A stretch of DNA of 29,497 nt from CAZTVF01 sp964616985. GTDB taxonomy: Bacteria > Planctomycetota > Phycisphaerae > SM23-33. The translations under genes and the position numbers were made by a program. The stretch spans positions 1-29,497 of the forward strand of contig CAZTVF010000067.1 in assembly GCA_964616985.1 (NCBI GenBank). The letters run 5' to 3'. Below the pieces are notes generated by a model. It did no database searches and was not told the origin of the DNA. It saw nothing but the letters and a program-made list of their open reading frames with translations. This document shows positions 8,150 to 15,541 of this stretch, one piece after another; positions within the stretch are counted from its first letter, which is position 1, and every line of letters begins with the position of its first letter.

Positions 8150-10204
8150 GTGACAGATTCTATTGTCGATAAGCGGATCGCGGCGGCCACCGCGTACGCC
8201 GAGGACTTCGTCCTGATGCTGCAGGGCTCCGGGGCGTACGTCCCGCCGCAGGGGCTGCTGGCCGGGGGCGAGTACCTCAACCGCACCGCGCCGGCGGGCC
8301 ATCGCACCGAGCGGCTCATCACCGGCATGGACAACCTGCACTTCCCCATGAACGTGCCCACGCTGCTGCGCCTGGGCTTCGCGGGGATCGAGGCCCAGGC
8401 CACCGCCAACGCCGCCCAGTGCCAGGGCGAAGCGGCGAACTACCTCCAGGCCGTCGCCCGCTGCCACCGCGCGGCCCGCGAGTTCTGCCTCGCCCACGCC
8501 GCCGAGGCCGACCGCCAGGCCGCCGCCAAGCCCGACATCCGCCTCCAGCGCATCGCCGCCTGCTGCCGCGCCCTGGGCCAGGGTGCCCCGCAGACCTTCC
8601 ACCAGGCGGTGCAACTGTTCTGGTTCGCCTGGTGCATGCGAGGGCACGGCACGATCGGCCGCCTCGACCAGCACCTCTGGCCGTACTACCGCGCCCAGCG
8701 CGACGCGGGGACGATCGGCCCCCACGAGGCCTTCGAACTGCTGTGCGAACTGTGGCGCGCGTTCAACCGCCCCGGCCGCGGCGACACGCTGCGCAACCTC
8801 ATGCTCGGCGGCCAGGACGCCGATGGCAACGACGCCACCAACGACCTGACCTTCCTGATGATGGACGCGGCCCTGGCCGTCGGCGACACCGAGCCCCACC
8901 TCAACGTCCGCCTGCACCACCGCGCGCCGCCGCCCCTGCTGGACAAGCTCACCGCCGTCCAGCTCCTGGGCCACGGGCAGGGCACGATCTACAACGACGA
9001 GATGATCATCCCCTCGCTGGTGGCCGCCGGCGTCCCCCTGCCCCAGGCCCGCAACTACGCCAACGACGGCTGCAGCGAGGTCATCATCGACGGCGAAAGC
9101 GGCATCGACCTGGGCATGGTCGAGGCCGTCAAGTCGCTGGAGCTGATGCTGTTCAACGGCCAGCCCAACACGCTGCCCGGGGAGCCCTTCGGCAAGTACT
9201 GGCAGCGGACCGAGACCGGCCGCAAGCTCAACAGCAGCTGCGAGGTGGGCTTCCAAAGCGGCGACTTCACGCGGATGACCTCATTCGAGGAAGTCTACGA
9301 GGCCTTCCTCCGCCAGTACCTCCACCAAGTGGATCGCCACCTCAACAACATGTGCGGCGGGATGAACTGGCTGCGAGAGAACGCGGTCTGCTCGCCCTTC
9401 GTCGCGGGCACCTTCGGGCCGGTGCTGTCGACGGGCGTCGATCTGTACCGCGGCGGGTGGACCGTCCCGTGCTGGGTCTTCTTCGGCGGCTCGATCCCTA
9501 CTGTGGCCGACGCCCTGGCCGCCATCCGCGAGGTCGTGTTCGAGCAGCGTTTCTGCACGCCGGCCCAGCTGCTGGCCGCCCTGGCGGCCGACTTCGTCGG
9601 GCACGAGCCGCTGCGCCAGCGGCTGCTGGCGGCGCCCAAGTTCGGCAACAACCTCGACGAGGTGGACCAGTTGGCGGCCGACATCGCCCTGCGGATGTGC
9701 CGCCGCGTCAAGGCCCACCCCACGCCCACGGGCAAGCCGATCTGGCCGGCCCTGTTCAACCACACGTACAACGACGAGGCCAAGATCGTGGGCGCCACGC
9801 CCGACGGGCGGCGGTGGAAGGACCCCATCTGCGAGCACTACTCCCCCACGCCCGGACGCGCCCGCCGCGGGCCCACGGCCGTCATCCGCTCGGCCACCAA
9901 GGCCCCGCTGGGCGAGGCGTGCGGCACGAGCATCTTCAATATATCGCTGTCGCGCAATATGTTCCCGCGCAACGAGCATAGCCAGCAGCTGCTTCGCCAC
10001 CTCATCCGCGGCGCCCTGCACCTGGAGGCGGCGGTGATGAACGTGGCGATCTACGACGTGGCCGCCCTGCGCGACGCCAAGCTGCACCCCGAGAAGCACG
10101 CCGACCTGCTGGTCCGCGTGTGGGGCTACTCCGCCCGCTTCGTCGACCTCTCCGACGACCAGCAGGACCACATCATCGCCCGCACCATCGCGCACGAGCA
10201 TTGA
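8150..10204 (+). CDS. Glycyl radical enzyme (pyruvate formate-lyase/diol dehydratase superfamily)
   Basis: The 684-aa protein carries both hallmarks of glycyl radical enzymes. The thiyl-radical cysteine and nearby acid are Cys308 and Glu310 (NDGCSEV). The glycyl radical loop near the C-terminus is RVWGYSARF, with Gly659 as the radical site, followed by the usual tail ending IIARTIAHEH. The GCxE motif places it with dehydratase/lyase members rather than true pyruvate formate-lyase (which has two adjacent cysteines). It is shorter than the usual 780-850 residues; the N-terminal part is reduced, and recognisable similarity starts near residue 50. The start is GTG, preceded by AGAAGGA. No radical SAM activase is seen in the window. 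Enzymes of this type need strict anaerobiosis. With the kinase, DeoC and ADH genes alongside, dehydration of a phosphorylated polyol is my preferred guess. Confidence 0.92.
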   Translation: MTDSIVDKRIAAATAYAEDFVLMLQGSGAYVPPQGLLAGGEYLNRTAPAGHRTERLITGMDNLHFPMNVPTLLRLGFAGIEAQATANAAQCQGEAANYLQAVARCHRAAREFCLAHAAEADRQAAAKPDIRLQRIAACCRALGQGAPQTFHQAVQLFWFAWCMRGHGTIGRLDQHLWPYYRAQRDAGTIGPHEAFELLCELWRAFNRPGRGDTLRNLMLGGQDADGNDATNDLTFLMMDAALAVGDTEPHLNVRLHHRAPPPLLDKLTAVQLLGHGQGTIYNDEMIIPSLVAAGVPLPQARNYANDGCSEVIIDGESGIDLGMVEAVKSLELMLFNGQPNTLPGEPFGKYWQRTETGRKLNSSCEVGFQSGDFTRMTSFEEVYEAFLRQYLHQVDRHLNNMCGGMNWLRENAVCSPFVAGTFGPVLSTGVDLYRGGWTVPCWVFFGGSIPTVADALAAIREVVFEQRFCTPAQLLAALAADFVGHEPLRQRLLAAPKFGNNLDEVDQLAADIALRMCRRVKAHPTPTGKPIWPALFNHTYNDEAKIVGATPDGRRWKDPICEHYSPTPGRARRGPTAVIRSATKAPLGEACGTSIFNISLSRNMFPRNEHSQQLLRHLIRGALHLEAAVMNVAIYDVAALRDAKLHPEKHADLLVRVWGYSARFVDLSDDQQDHIIARTIAHEH

Positions 10205-10233
10205 CTGCGGCCGCGGCGGGCGAGGAGAACCAC

Positions 10234-12270
10234 ATGCCGCTTTATGAGATACCGAAGGACCTTCGCCGCCCCGCGGTGGCCTGCAGCCCCGAGGAGTTGC
10301 AGAACCTCCGCCGCGCATGGCGCGGGCAGGGCCCCGTCGCGGCTCGGGTCGCCGCTCGGATCGCCAAGGCCGATGCCCGTCTGGGCCGCCCGCTGAACAT
10401 CCCCCCCGCCGGGGCCGAGAGCCGCGCCTGGTACCAGTGCAACGACTGCCAGACCGCCCTGCAGCGGCAGGAGGACCATCGCGACCACCGCTGCCCCGCG
10501 TGCGGCAAGGTCTACCGCGGCGAGCTGTACGACCGCATCGGCTACATCGCCGATCACGGCGAGAACCTCGTCGCCGCCGAGGACGCCGCCTGGGCCTGGG
10601 CCATCACCCAGGACGACCGCTACGCCCGTTACGCCTGCGACATGCTGCTGGCCTACGCCGACCGCTACCGCGCATGGCCCCTGCACGACTGGGAGCGCCA
10701 CGACGCCGCCCACCTCAGCCACACCGCCGCCCACATCTTCTCCACCACGTTGGAGGAGTTCATGTACCTCTCCCAGCACATCGCCCCCGCCTACGACCTG
10801 GTGGCCGACAGCCCCTGCCTCACGCCACCCCAGCGGGCGCACATCGAGCAGGACCTGCTGGCCGCCATCGTCGAGACGCTGCCGCAGTGGCGGGGAGACA
10901 TCAGCAACTGGCAGAGCTGGCATGACGCGGGGCTGATCGCCGCTGGCGTCGCCGCCCGGCGGGCCGACTGGGTCAACCGCGCGCTGAACGAGCAGAACTC
11001 GGGCTTCTTCGACCAGATGCACAAGTCCGTCAGCGCCGAGGGCGTCTGGTACGAGTGCTCGTGGGCGTATCACTGGTTCACCGTCTCGGCCCTGGTGCTG
11101 ACGGCCGAGACGGCCCGGCGGATCGGCATCGACCTGTGGGGCCACCCCGTGCTGCGGAAGATGTTCGACGCACCTCAGGCGTACCGCATGCCCGATGGCT
11201 CGCTGCCTCGCCTGGGCGACTCCTCCACCGGCTACGCGCTGGCCCCTGACGCGGCCGAGTGCGCCGTGCGGGCCTGGGGCGACTCGCCGGCGGCGGAGAT
11301 CTTGCCGCCCGACGACCAGCCGTGCTGGCAGACCGTACTGCTGGGCCGCACCGCCCGCCCCGCCACCCACCGCGCCGCGCCGTCCAGTGCCGTCCTGCCC
11401 TCAGCCGGGCACGCGGTGCTGCGCAGCGGCGGCGAACAAGGGCTGGCCGCCCTGATGACCTTCTCGCCCCCGGGCGGCGTGCACGGGCACTTCGACAAGT
11501 TGAGCTTCGTCCTCTACGGCCGCGGGCGGGAGATCGCCGTCGACCCGGGGCGGGCCTCGTCCTACAGCCTGCCCCTGCACCAGCGATGGTGCCGCGGGAC
11601 GATCGCCCACAACACGGTCGTCGTCGACGGGCGCTGCGCCGCCGAGGCCACCGGCCGGCTGGAACTGTTCGCCCAGGGCGAGGGCTGGGCTGCGGCCGCC
11701 GCCGCGTGCACCGAGGCGTACCCGGGCGTGACGCACCGCCGCCTGCTGGTGCTCTGGCCGCGATACCTGCTGGTCGTCGATCGCCTCGCCGTCACCGACG
11801 GCCGGAGGCGACGCTTCGACTGGTGCTATCATCACCTCGCCGCCGGCGTCGCGTGCGACCTGCCCCTCGCGCCCGCCGCCGCGCCGGCCGGCTTCGATGG
11901 CGCGGAGTTCCTCAAGGACACCCAGGCGGGCGCGTCGGACGCGGGCGTCCGCTTCGCCTTCCGCGGCCCGGGGCTGTGCGACCAGATGCTCGCGGCCCCC
12001 GCTGGCGGCACGGGCGTGATGACGGCCGCCGGACCAGGCCCCGACTGCAAGGGGTGCTGCCCGGCAGTGATGCTCAGCCGCAGCGGCCTGGCGGCCGACT
12101 TCGCCGCCGTCATCGAGCCCGCCGCCGACGCCGCCGGGCACGGCTTGGCCCGCGTCGCCTGCGAGGCCGCCGGCGAGGGCCTGGCCATCACCGTCACCGG
12201 CCGCGACGGCCTGTGCGACCGTATCCTCTGGACCCCCGGCGCCGCCGTGATCCGTCAACAGGAGGCCTGA
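10234..12270 (+). CDS. Heparinase II/III-like polysaccharide lyase family protein
   Basis: This 678-aa protein resembles the heparinase II/III and alginate lyase group: an N-terminal alpha/alpha toroid followed by a beta-sandwich. A zinc-ribbon-like insert is seen near residues 69-91 (CNDC, then CPACGKVY). The toroid has SNWQSWHDAG and WYECSWAYHW. The C-terminal half has GGVHGHFDKLSF followed by IAHNTVVVDG, the characteristic heparinase II/III segment. These enzymes cleave uronic-acid polysaccharides by beta-elimination. No signal peptide is visible, so it may work on imported oligosaccharides, or export may be missed. GAGGAG lies about 6 bases before the ATG, 29 bases after the glycyl radical enzyme stop. 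The in-frame extension upstream overlaps that gene and is rejected. Confidence 0.85.
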   Translation: MPLYEIPKDLRRPAVACSPEELQNLRRAWRGQGPVAARVAARIAKADARLGRPLNIPPAGAESRAWYQCNDCQTALQRQEDHRDHRCPACGKVYRGELYDRIGYIADHGENLVAAEDAAWAWAITQDDRYARYACDMLLAYADRYRAWPLHDWERHDAAHLSHTAAHIFSTTLEEFMYLSQHIAPAYDLVADSPCLTPPQRAHIEQDLLAAIVETLPQWRGDISNWQSWHDAGLIAAGVAARRADWVNRALNEQNSGFFDQMHKSVSAEGVWYECSWAYHWFTVSALVLTAETARRIGIDLWGHPVLRKMFDAPQAYRMPDGSLPRLGDSSTGYALAPDAAECAVRAWGDSPAAEILPPDDQPCWQTVLLGRTARPATHRAAPSSAVLPSAGHAVLRSGGEQGLAALMTFSPPGGVHGHFDKLSFVLYGRGREIAVDPGRASSYSLPLHQRWCRGTIAHNTVVVDGRCAAEATGRLELFAQGEGWAAAAAACTEAYPGVTHRRLLVLWPRYLLVVDRLAVTDGRRRRFDWCYHHLAAGVACDLPLAPAAAPAGFDGAEFLKDTQAGASDAGVRFAFRGPGLCDQMLAAPAGGTGVMTAAGPGPDCKGCCPAVMLSRSGLAADFAAVIEPAADAAGHGLARVACEAAGEGLAITVTGRDGLCDRILWTPGAAVIRQQEA

Positions 12271-12271
12271 C

Positions 12272-13027
12272 ATGTGGACAAGGAATGACCTCGTGACCGC
12301 GTTTCGCTCGCTTGGCCTGGCCGCCGGGGACCTGGTGCTGGTGCACAGCGCCCTGCGCAAGCTGGGCGAGGTGGAAGGCGGCGCCGACACGGTGCTGGAC
12401 GCCCTGCTGGAGACGGTGGGCCCCCGCGGCACGCTGGCCCTGCCGACGCACACATGGAAGATCGTGAATGCCGAGCAGCCGGTCTTCCACCAGGTCCTGA
12501 GCCCCTCGAACGTGGGGGCGATGACGAATGTCTTTCGCCTGCGCCCCGGCGTGGTGCGCGGGCTGCACCCCACGCACAGCATCGCCGCCACCGGCCCGCG
12601 GGCGGCCCAGCTGGTCGCCGGGCACGAGCGCGACCACACGCCCTGCTCGCCCACCAGCCCCTACGGGCGGCTGAGGGACTGGGGCGGCAAGATCCTGATC
12701 ATCGGCCCGGGGCTGGAATGCTGCACCTTCTTCCACGGGTGCGAGGAGTGGACGGGCATGCCGTGGGCGGTCTCGCCCAAGCCGGTGCAGCTGTACAGCA
12801 TCACCGCCGCCGGCGAGATCATCCCCGTCTCCCTGCACCACCACGTCACCAGCACCTGGCCGCAGTACCCCAGCCTCGAGAGCGGCCTGGTCGCCGCCGG
12901 CGCCCTGACGCTGGGCCGCCTCGGCGAGTGCAGCCTCCGCCTCCTCGACGCCCGAGCCGCCGCCGAGCACGTGATGGCCCAGCTGCGCAGCGACCCCACC
13001 ATCGTCCTGCCGAACAATATGCGATAG
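12272..13027 (+). CDS. AAC(3)/YokD-fold N-acetyltransferase family protein
   Basis: This 251-aa protein matches the aminoglycoside 3-N-acetyltransferase family over its whole length. It has LVLVHSALRKLGEVEGG (21-37), GTLALPTHTW (53-62), RGLHPTHS (96-103) and SPYGRL (129-134), all conserved in AAC(3) and YokD. These enzymes transfer acetyl from acetyl-CoA to an amino group. The start follows the lyase stop by one base and AGGAGG lies just inside the end of the lyase gene, so the two are translationally coupled. That setting argues for acetylation of an amino sugar or sugar derivative more than for antibiotic resistance; this is inference. It ends 6 bases from the convergent ceramidase-like gene. 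Confidence 0.88.
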   Translation: MWTRNDLVTAFRSLGLAAGDLVLVHSALRKLGEVEGGADTVLDALLETVGPRGTLALPTHTWKIVNAEQPVFHQVLSPSNVGAMTNVFRLRPGVVRGLHPTHSIAATGPRAAQLVAGHERDHTPCSPTSPYGRLRDWGGKILIIGPGLECCTFFHGCEEWTGMPWAVSPKPVQLYSITAAGEIIPVSLHHHVTSTWPQYPSLESGLVAAGALTLGRLGECSLRLLDARAAAEHVMAQLRSDPTIVLPNNMR

Positions 13028-13033
13028 GCGCTG

Positions 13034-14377
13034 CTACGCTTTGAACAGCTCGCCCAGCATCGCCAGCGAGTGGTCGACGAGTTCGGCGCCGCCCTCGGGG
13101 CCGACCTGGCAGACGGCGGGGTTGGCGCCGTAGCTGCCGCCGCTGACCGCGCGGGCCGTGGGCAGGTACAACCCGTGGCCGGGCGCCAGTTGCGCCACCA
13201 CCGTCTGGGCGGCCGGGCTGCGGGTCTTGATCCGCAAGCTGTAGTCCAGGAACAGCTCGAAGGGACAGAACACCATCCCCGCGTCGCCGACCCGCAAGCC
13301 GAAGAGGTCCACCCCGAACGGTGGCAGCCCTTTGCCCGAGTCGAACGCCTCCAGCGCCTCGCGCTGGCGGCGGGGATACCAGTCGGTCTTGGGGCCGCGG
13401 TACGCCTGGAGCGCCGCGTCGGCGGCGTCGCGCTGGGCGCGGTCGATCTTCAGCGCCGTCAGTTCCACGTGGCGGGTCACGACGCTCATCGGCGTCTCGG
13501 CCGCCAGCGGCTTCGTGCACGCAAGGGCCTTGTCCACCGCGTCGGCCACGCGAACGCCGATCTCCTGGCGCGGCGTGCGTCCCTGGCGGCGGAGCATCTC
13601 CTGCTCCTGGGCCTTGTACACCAGCAGGTGCGGCGACTGGTCGCCCGCGGCGGCGCACACGCCCACCACCTGCAGGTGCCCGCCGTGGCGGCGGCGAAGC
13701 TCCTGGCGGATGTCGTGCCAGTAGTCGGCCGAGAACTTGGTGGCGTGCTCGTCCGCCTGCGAGGGGCACGGGATGGCGAGCATCGCCCCGGCCAGCTTGC
13801 CGCCGGCGTCCCAGGCGAAGAGCATGTCCAGGCTGTGGTCCTCGAAGCCTTCGATGTGCGAGAAGTCGCCCCGCGACGTGTTGCCGTACATCTCGGTCGA
13901 GCCGTTGGCGTACGACGCGCGACGGTTGTGGCCGACCACCGCGTAGCCGAACGCGCGGCCGACCGCATGCGGCGACCGCGACTGCCACGCGGCGACGACG
14001 GCCTCAGCGGCAGCGTCGGCCATGCGGTCTTGGCACTCCCGGGCCGTCATGACGCCCGCGGGGCTGGGCGGGTACCAGCCTTCCTCGTTCACCAGCGACG
14101 TGTGCGTGTGCGTCGCCACCAGCACCACGTGCTGGGGCGGCAGGTCCGGCAGGCGCCGCCCCACCCGCTGGCGAACGTCACTCATCAGGCCGCTGGAGAT
14201 CCCCGTCGCGTCGCAACTGCCGATGACGGCCTGGGTGCGGCCGTCGTCGCTCTCGATGGCCATCGCCGTCACCGTCAGCGGGTCCATCGCCTCGGTGGCG
14301 ATCCGCACGTGCATCTGCCCCTGCAGCATGGCCGGACGGTCCGGCGTGAACTCGCGCGACGCGAAACCGATCTTCAT
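13034..14377 (-). CDS. Neutral/alkaline ceramidase-like metal-dependent hydrolase
   Basis: This 447-aa protein resembles the N-terminal catalytic domain of neutral/alkaline non-lysosomal ceramidases. It shows the zinc-site motif ATHTHTS (His90, His92), a VGHNRRASY segment, and CAAAGDQSPH near residue 255, where ceramidases have the G-x-x-GD nucleophile loop. True ceramidases are secreted and about 650 residues with a C-terminal immunoglobulin-like domain. This protein has neither signal peptide nor that domain, so it is probably a cytoplasmic amidase/hydrolase acting on another substrate. Many Planctomycetota and Verrucomicrobiota encode such short homologues. AGGAG lies about 9 bases before the ATG. 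It converges on the AAC(3)-like gene. Confidence 0.82.
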   Translation of the reverse strand: MKIGFASREFTPDRPAMLQGQMHVRIATEAMDPLTVTAMAIESDDGRTQAVIGSCDATGISSGLMSDVRQRVGRRLPDLPPQHVVLVATHTHTSLVNEEGWYPPSPAGVMTARECQDRMADAAAEAVVAAWQSRSPHAVGRAFGYAVVGHNRRASYANGSTEMYGNTSRGDFSHIEGFEDHSLDMLFAWDAGGKLAGAMLAIPCPSQADEHATKFSADYWHDIRQELRRRHGGHLQVVGVCAAAGDQSPHLLVYKAQEQEMLRRQGRTPRQEIGVRVADAVDKALACTKPLAAETPMSVVTRHVELTALKIDRAQRDAADAALQAYRGPKTDWYPRRQREALEAFDSGKGLPPFGVDLFGLRVGDAGMVFCPFELFLDYSLRIKTRSPAAQTVVAQLAPGHGLYLPTARAVSGGSYGANPAVCQVGPEGGAELVDHSLAMLGELFKA

Positions 14378-14446
14378 GATGTGTCTCTCCTTCAGGACAT
14401 GGCGGATAGTTTATCACAAAGGAGCATGCAAGTGCGTTTGAAGGCG

Positions 14447-14513
14447 GGCTTGTCGTTCGGCGATGTCTGATCTGGGTGACGCCCCGGGCTTCTTCAGCGC
14501 CGAACGGCAAGCC
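14447..14513. repeat. Dispersed palindromic repeat, copy 2
   Basis: GGCTTGTCGTTCGGCG (14447-14462) pairs with CGCCGAACGGCAAGCC (14498-14513) over 16 bp, with one G-U wobble and a 35-base loop. The right arm with flanks (14495-14514) is identical over 20 bases to 3391-3410 in copy 1. It lies in the upstream region of the ceramidase-like gene. Confidence 0.75.
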
Positions 14514-14533
14514 GACCAAAATCGTTATGGGCA

Positions 14534-14551
14534 GCGGCCTGAGGAGGCCGC
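14534..14551 (-). terminator. Possible terminator hairpin of the lipoprotein operon
   Basis: GCGGCCT (14534-14540) and AGGCCGC (14545-14551) form a 7-bp stem with a GAGG loop, extendable outward by GGG/CCC across a CA mismatch. On the minus strand it is followed by ATAACGATTTTGG, which is only weakly T-rich. Its place between the lipoprotein pair and the ceramidase-like gene fits a terminator, but the evidence is modest. Confidence 0.35.
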
Positions 14552-14567
14552 CACCCACGAGCGATAA

Positions 14568-14717
14568 GACACTAGTGTGTCGTCAAGATCGAAACTATGG
14601 GGGCCGTGGTTTACGGAACGTAGCGCAGCAACCACGCAACGCTGCCTGGTGGCCGTGGCGTGGTTGCTCGGCCGATTACGGCCTCGCAACCCACGGCACC
14701 CATACACAGACACTAGT
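14568..14717. repeat. Structured MITE-like element flanked by a 9-bp direct repeat
   Basis: GACACTAGT occurs at 14568-14576 and again at 14709-14717, where it overlaps the stop codon of the lipoprotein gene. Between them are imperfect inverted repeats of 17 bases (14596-14612 and 14688-14704, 15 of 17 matches). A compound hairpin lies at 14652-14697: GCCGTGG/CCACGGC, then GTTGC/GCAAC, then GGCCG/CGGCC with loop ATTA. A competing stem pairs AGCAACCACGC (14627-14637) with GCGTGGTTGCT (14658-14668). No protein is encoded. The inverted repeats are not symmetrical relative to the direct repeats (19 versus 4 bases), so a simple target-site duplication is not certain. Confidence 0.5.
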
Positions 14718-15042
14718 CCTTCGTCGCCTTCTTGGCCTTGTCGCGATCCTTCTTGAGGGCCTTGAGCTGGTCCTCGAGGTCGTCGATCTCTTTCTTCTGG
14801 CGCTGGATGGTGGTGTCCCAGTTGGCGTTCTGTTTCTCCAGGTCGGCCAGCCGCGTGCGAAGCTGGGCGTTCTCGCCCTGGAGGTCCTGCACGCTGCGCG
14901 GATCGGTCGCCGGATCCGGCGGCGTCGTGCGCGAGCCGTTGTCGCCGCTGCCCATGCCGCTGGCGTCGGCGTTGACGTTCAGGCAGCCGGTCAGCACGAA
15001 ACCCGCGGCCAGGAGACAGAGGAATGTGATGATCTTGTTCAT
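14713..15042 (-). CDS. Small coiled-coil lipoprotein
   Basis: This 109-aa protein starts with a lipoprotein signal peptide (MNKIITFLCLLAAGFVLTGC) whose lipobox LTGC puts the lipidated Cys at residue 20. A short Gly/Ser/Thr/Pro-rich linker follows. Residues 50-108 form a charged heptad-type coiled coil (LQGENAQLRTRLADLEKQNA, then KKEIDDLEDQLKALKKDRDK), ending in a Lys-rich tail. It should be anchored to a membrane with the coiled coil in the periplasm, but its role is unknown. The start ATG is preceded by GGGAG and lies 14 bases after the preceding lipoprotein gene. Both share the GCLxVxA sequence after the lipobox and look like a tandem duplication. Confidence 0.85.
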   Translation of the reverse strand: MNKIITFLCLLAAGFVLTGCLNVNADASGMGSGDNGSRTTPPDPATDPRSVQDLQGENAQLRTRLADLEKQNANWDTTIQRQKKEIDDLEDQLKALKKDRDKAKKATKD

Positions 15043-15056
15043 GGTGTTCTCCCGAC

Positions 15057-15380
15057 TCACTTGGCCGCACGGCGGTAGCGATCGCGCTCGGCCGCGACCT
15101 TGTCCATCTCGTTGCGGAGGTCCTGTTTCTCGGTATCGAGCTTGCCGCTCTTGCTGGCCGACCGTGTGTTGCGAGATTCCAGGTAGGCCACGCGGTCGCG
15201 AAGCTGCTGGTTCTCCCGCAGGAGGTCGGCCTTGCTGGTGGGGTCGGCGGCGGGAATCGACGCCGCCGGAGGCGCTTCCATGCCCGGGTAGCTCTGCGGC
15301 GCCCTGGCGTCGACCTTGAGACACCCGCCCGCCTGGACCAACAACCCCAGCAGGCTTGCGATAAGAATGGATCTGACCAT
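15057..15380 (-). CDS. Small coiled-coil lipoprotein, tandem paralogue
   Basis: This 107-aa protein has a hydrophobic signal ending in the lipobox QAGGC (Cys20), then KVDARAP, a Pro/Ala-rich linker, and a coiled coil from about residue 50 (LLRENQQLRDRVAYLESRN, then EKQDLRNEMDKVAAERDRYR). Layout, length and the GCLKVDA motif match the next gene downstream, so the two are likely paralogues in one operon. GGGAG precedes the ATG at 8-12 bases. The function is unknown; membrane-anchored coiled coils of this kind often have a structural envelope role, which is not shown here. Confidence 0.85.
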   Translation of the reverse strand: MVRSILIASLLGLLVQAGGCLKVDARAPQSYPGMEAPPAASIPAADPTSKADLLRENQQLRDRVAYLESRNTRSASKSGKLDTEKQDLRNEMDKVAAERDRYRRAAK

Positions 15381-15429
15381 TGCCGTGCTCCCTCATCCTC
15401 TGCACTTGGTTGTGCGTGAAGCGCCCGGG

Positions 15430-15474
15430 GCGCCGCCCCTGCGGCGGCGCGGCGGAGCCACTATCCATAGTATA
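15430..15474 (-). promoter_or_regulatory. -10 box and 5'-leader hairpin of the lipoprotein operon
   Basis: The minus strand has TATACT at 15474-15469, a good -10 box with no clear -35. The leader of about 80 bases contains a strong hairpin, GCGCCGCC (15430-15437) and GGCGGCGC (15443-15450) with a 5-base loop, well upstream of the ribosome site. It may only be high-GC structure, but a perfect 8-bp GC stem in a leader is notable. Confidence 0.4.
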
Positions 15475-15541
15475 CCTCCCCGCCCCGCCACAAACAGGAC
15501 CGGGCCGGGTTGAACTTGGTGGCACACACAAAGGAGTCGCC

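Noticed and set aside
12272..13027. Calling the AAC(3)-like gene an antibiotic resistance determinant
   Set aside because: Family membership alone does not show resistance, and the gene is coupled to a polysaccharide lyase rather than to a resistance element.
4590..14377. Bacterial microcompartment locus
   Set aside because: Glycyl radical enzymes with Fe-ADH often occur in microcompartments, but no shell protein, phosphotransacylase, aldehyde dehydrogenase or encapsulation peptide is seen here.
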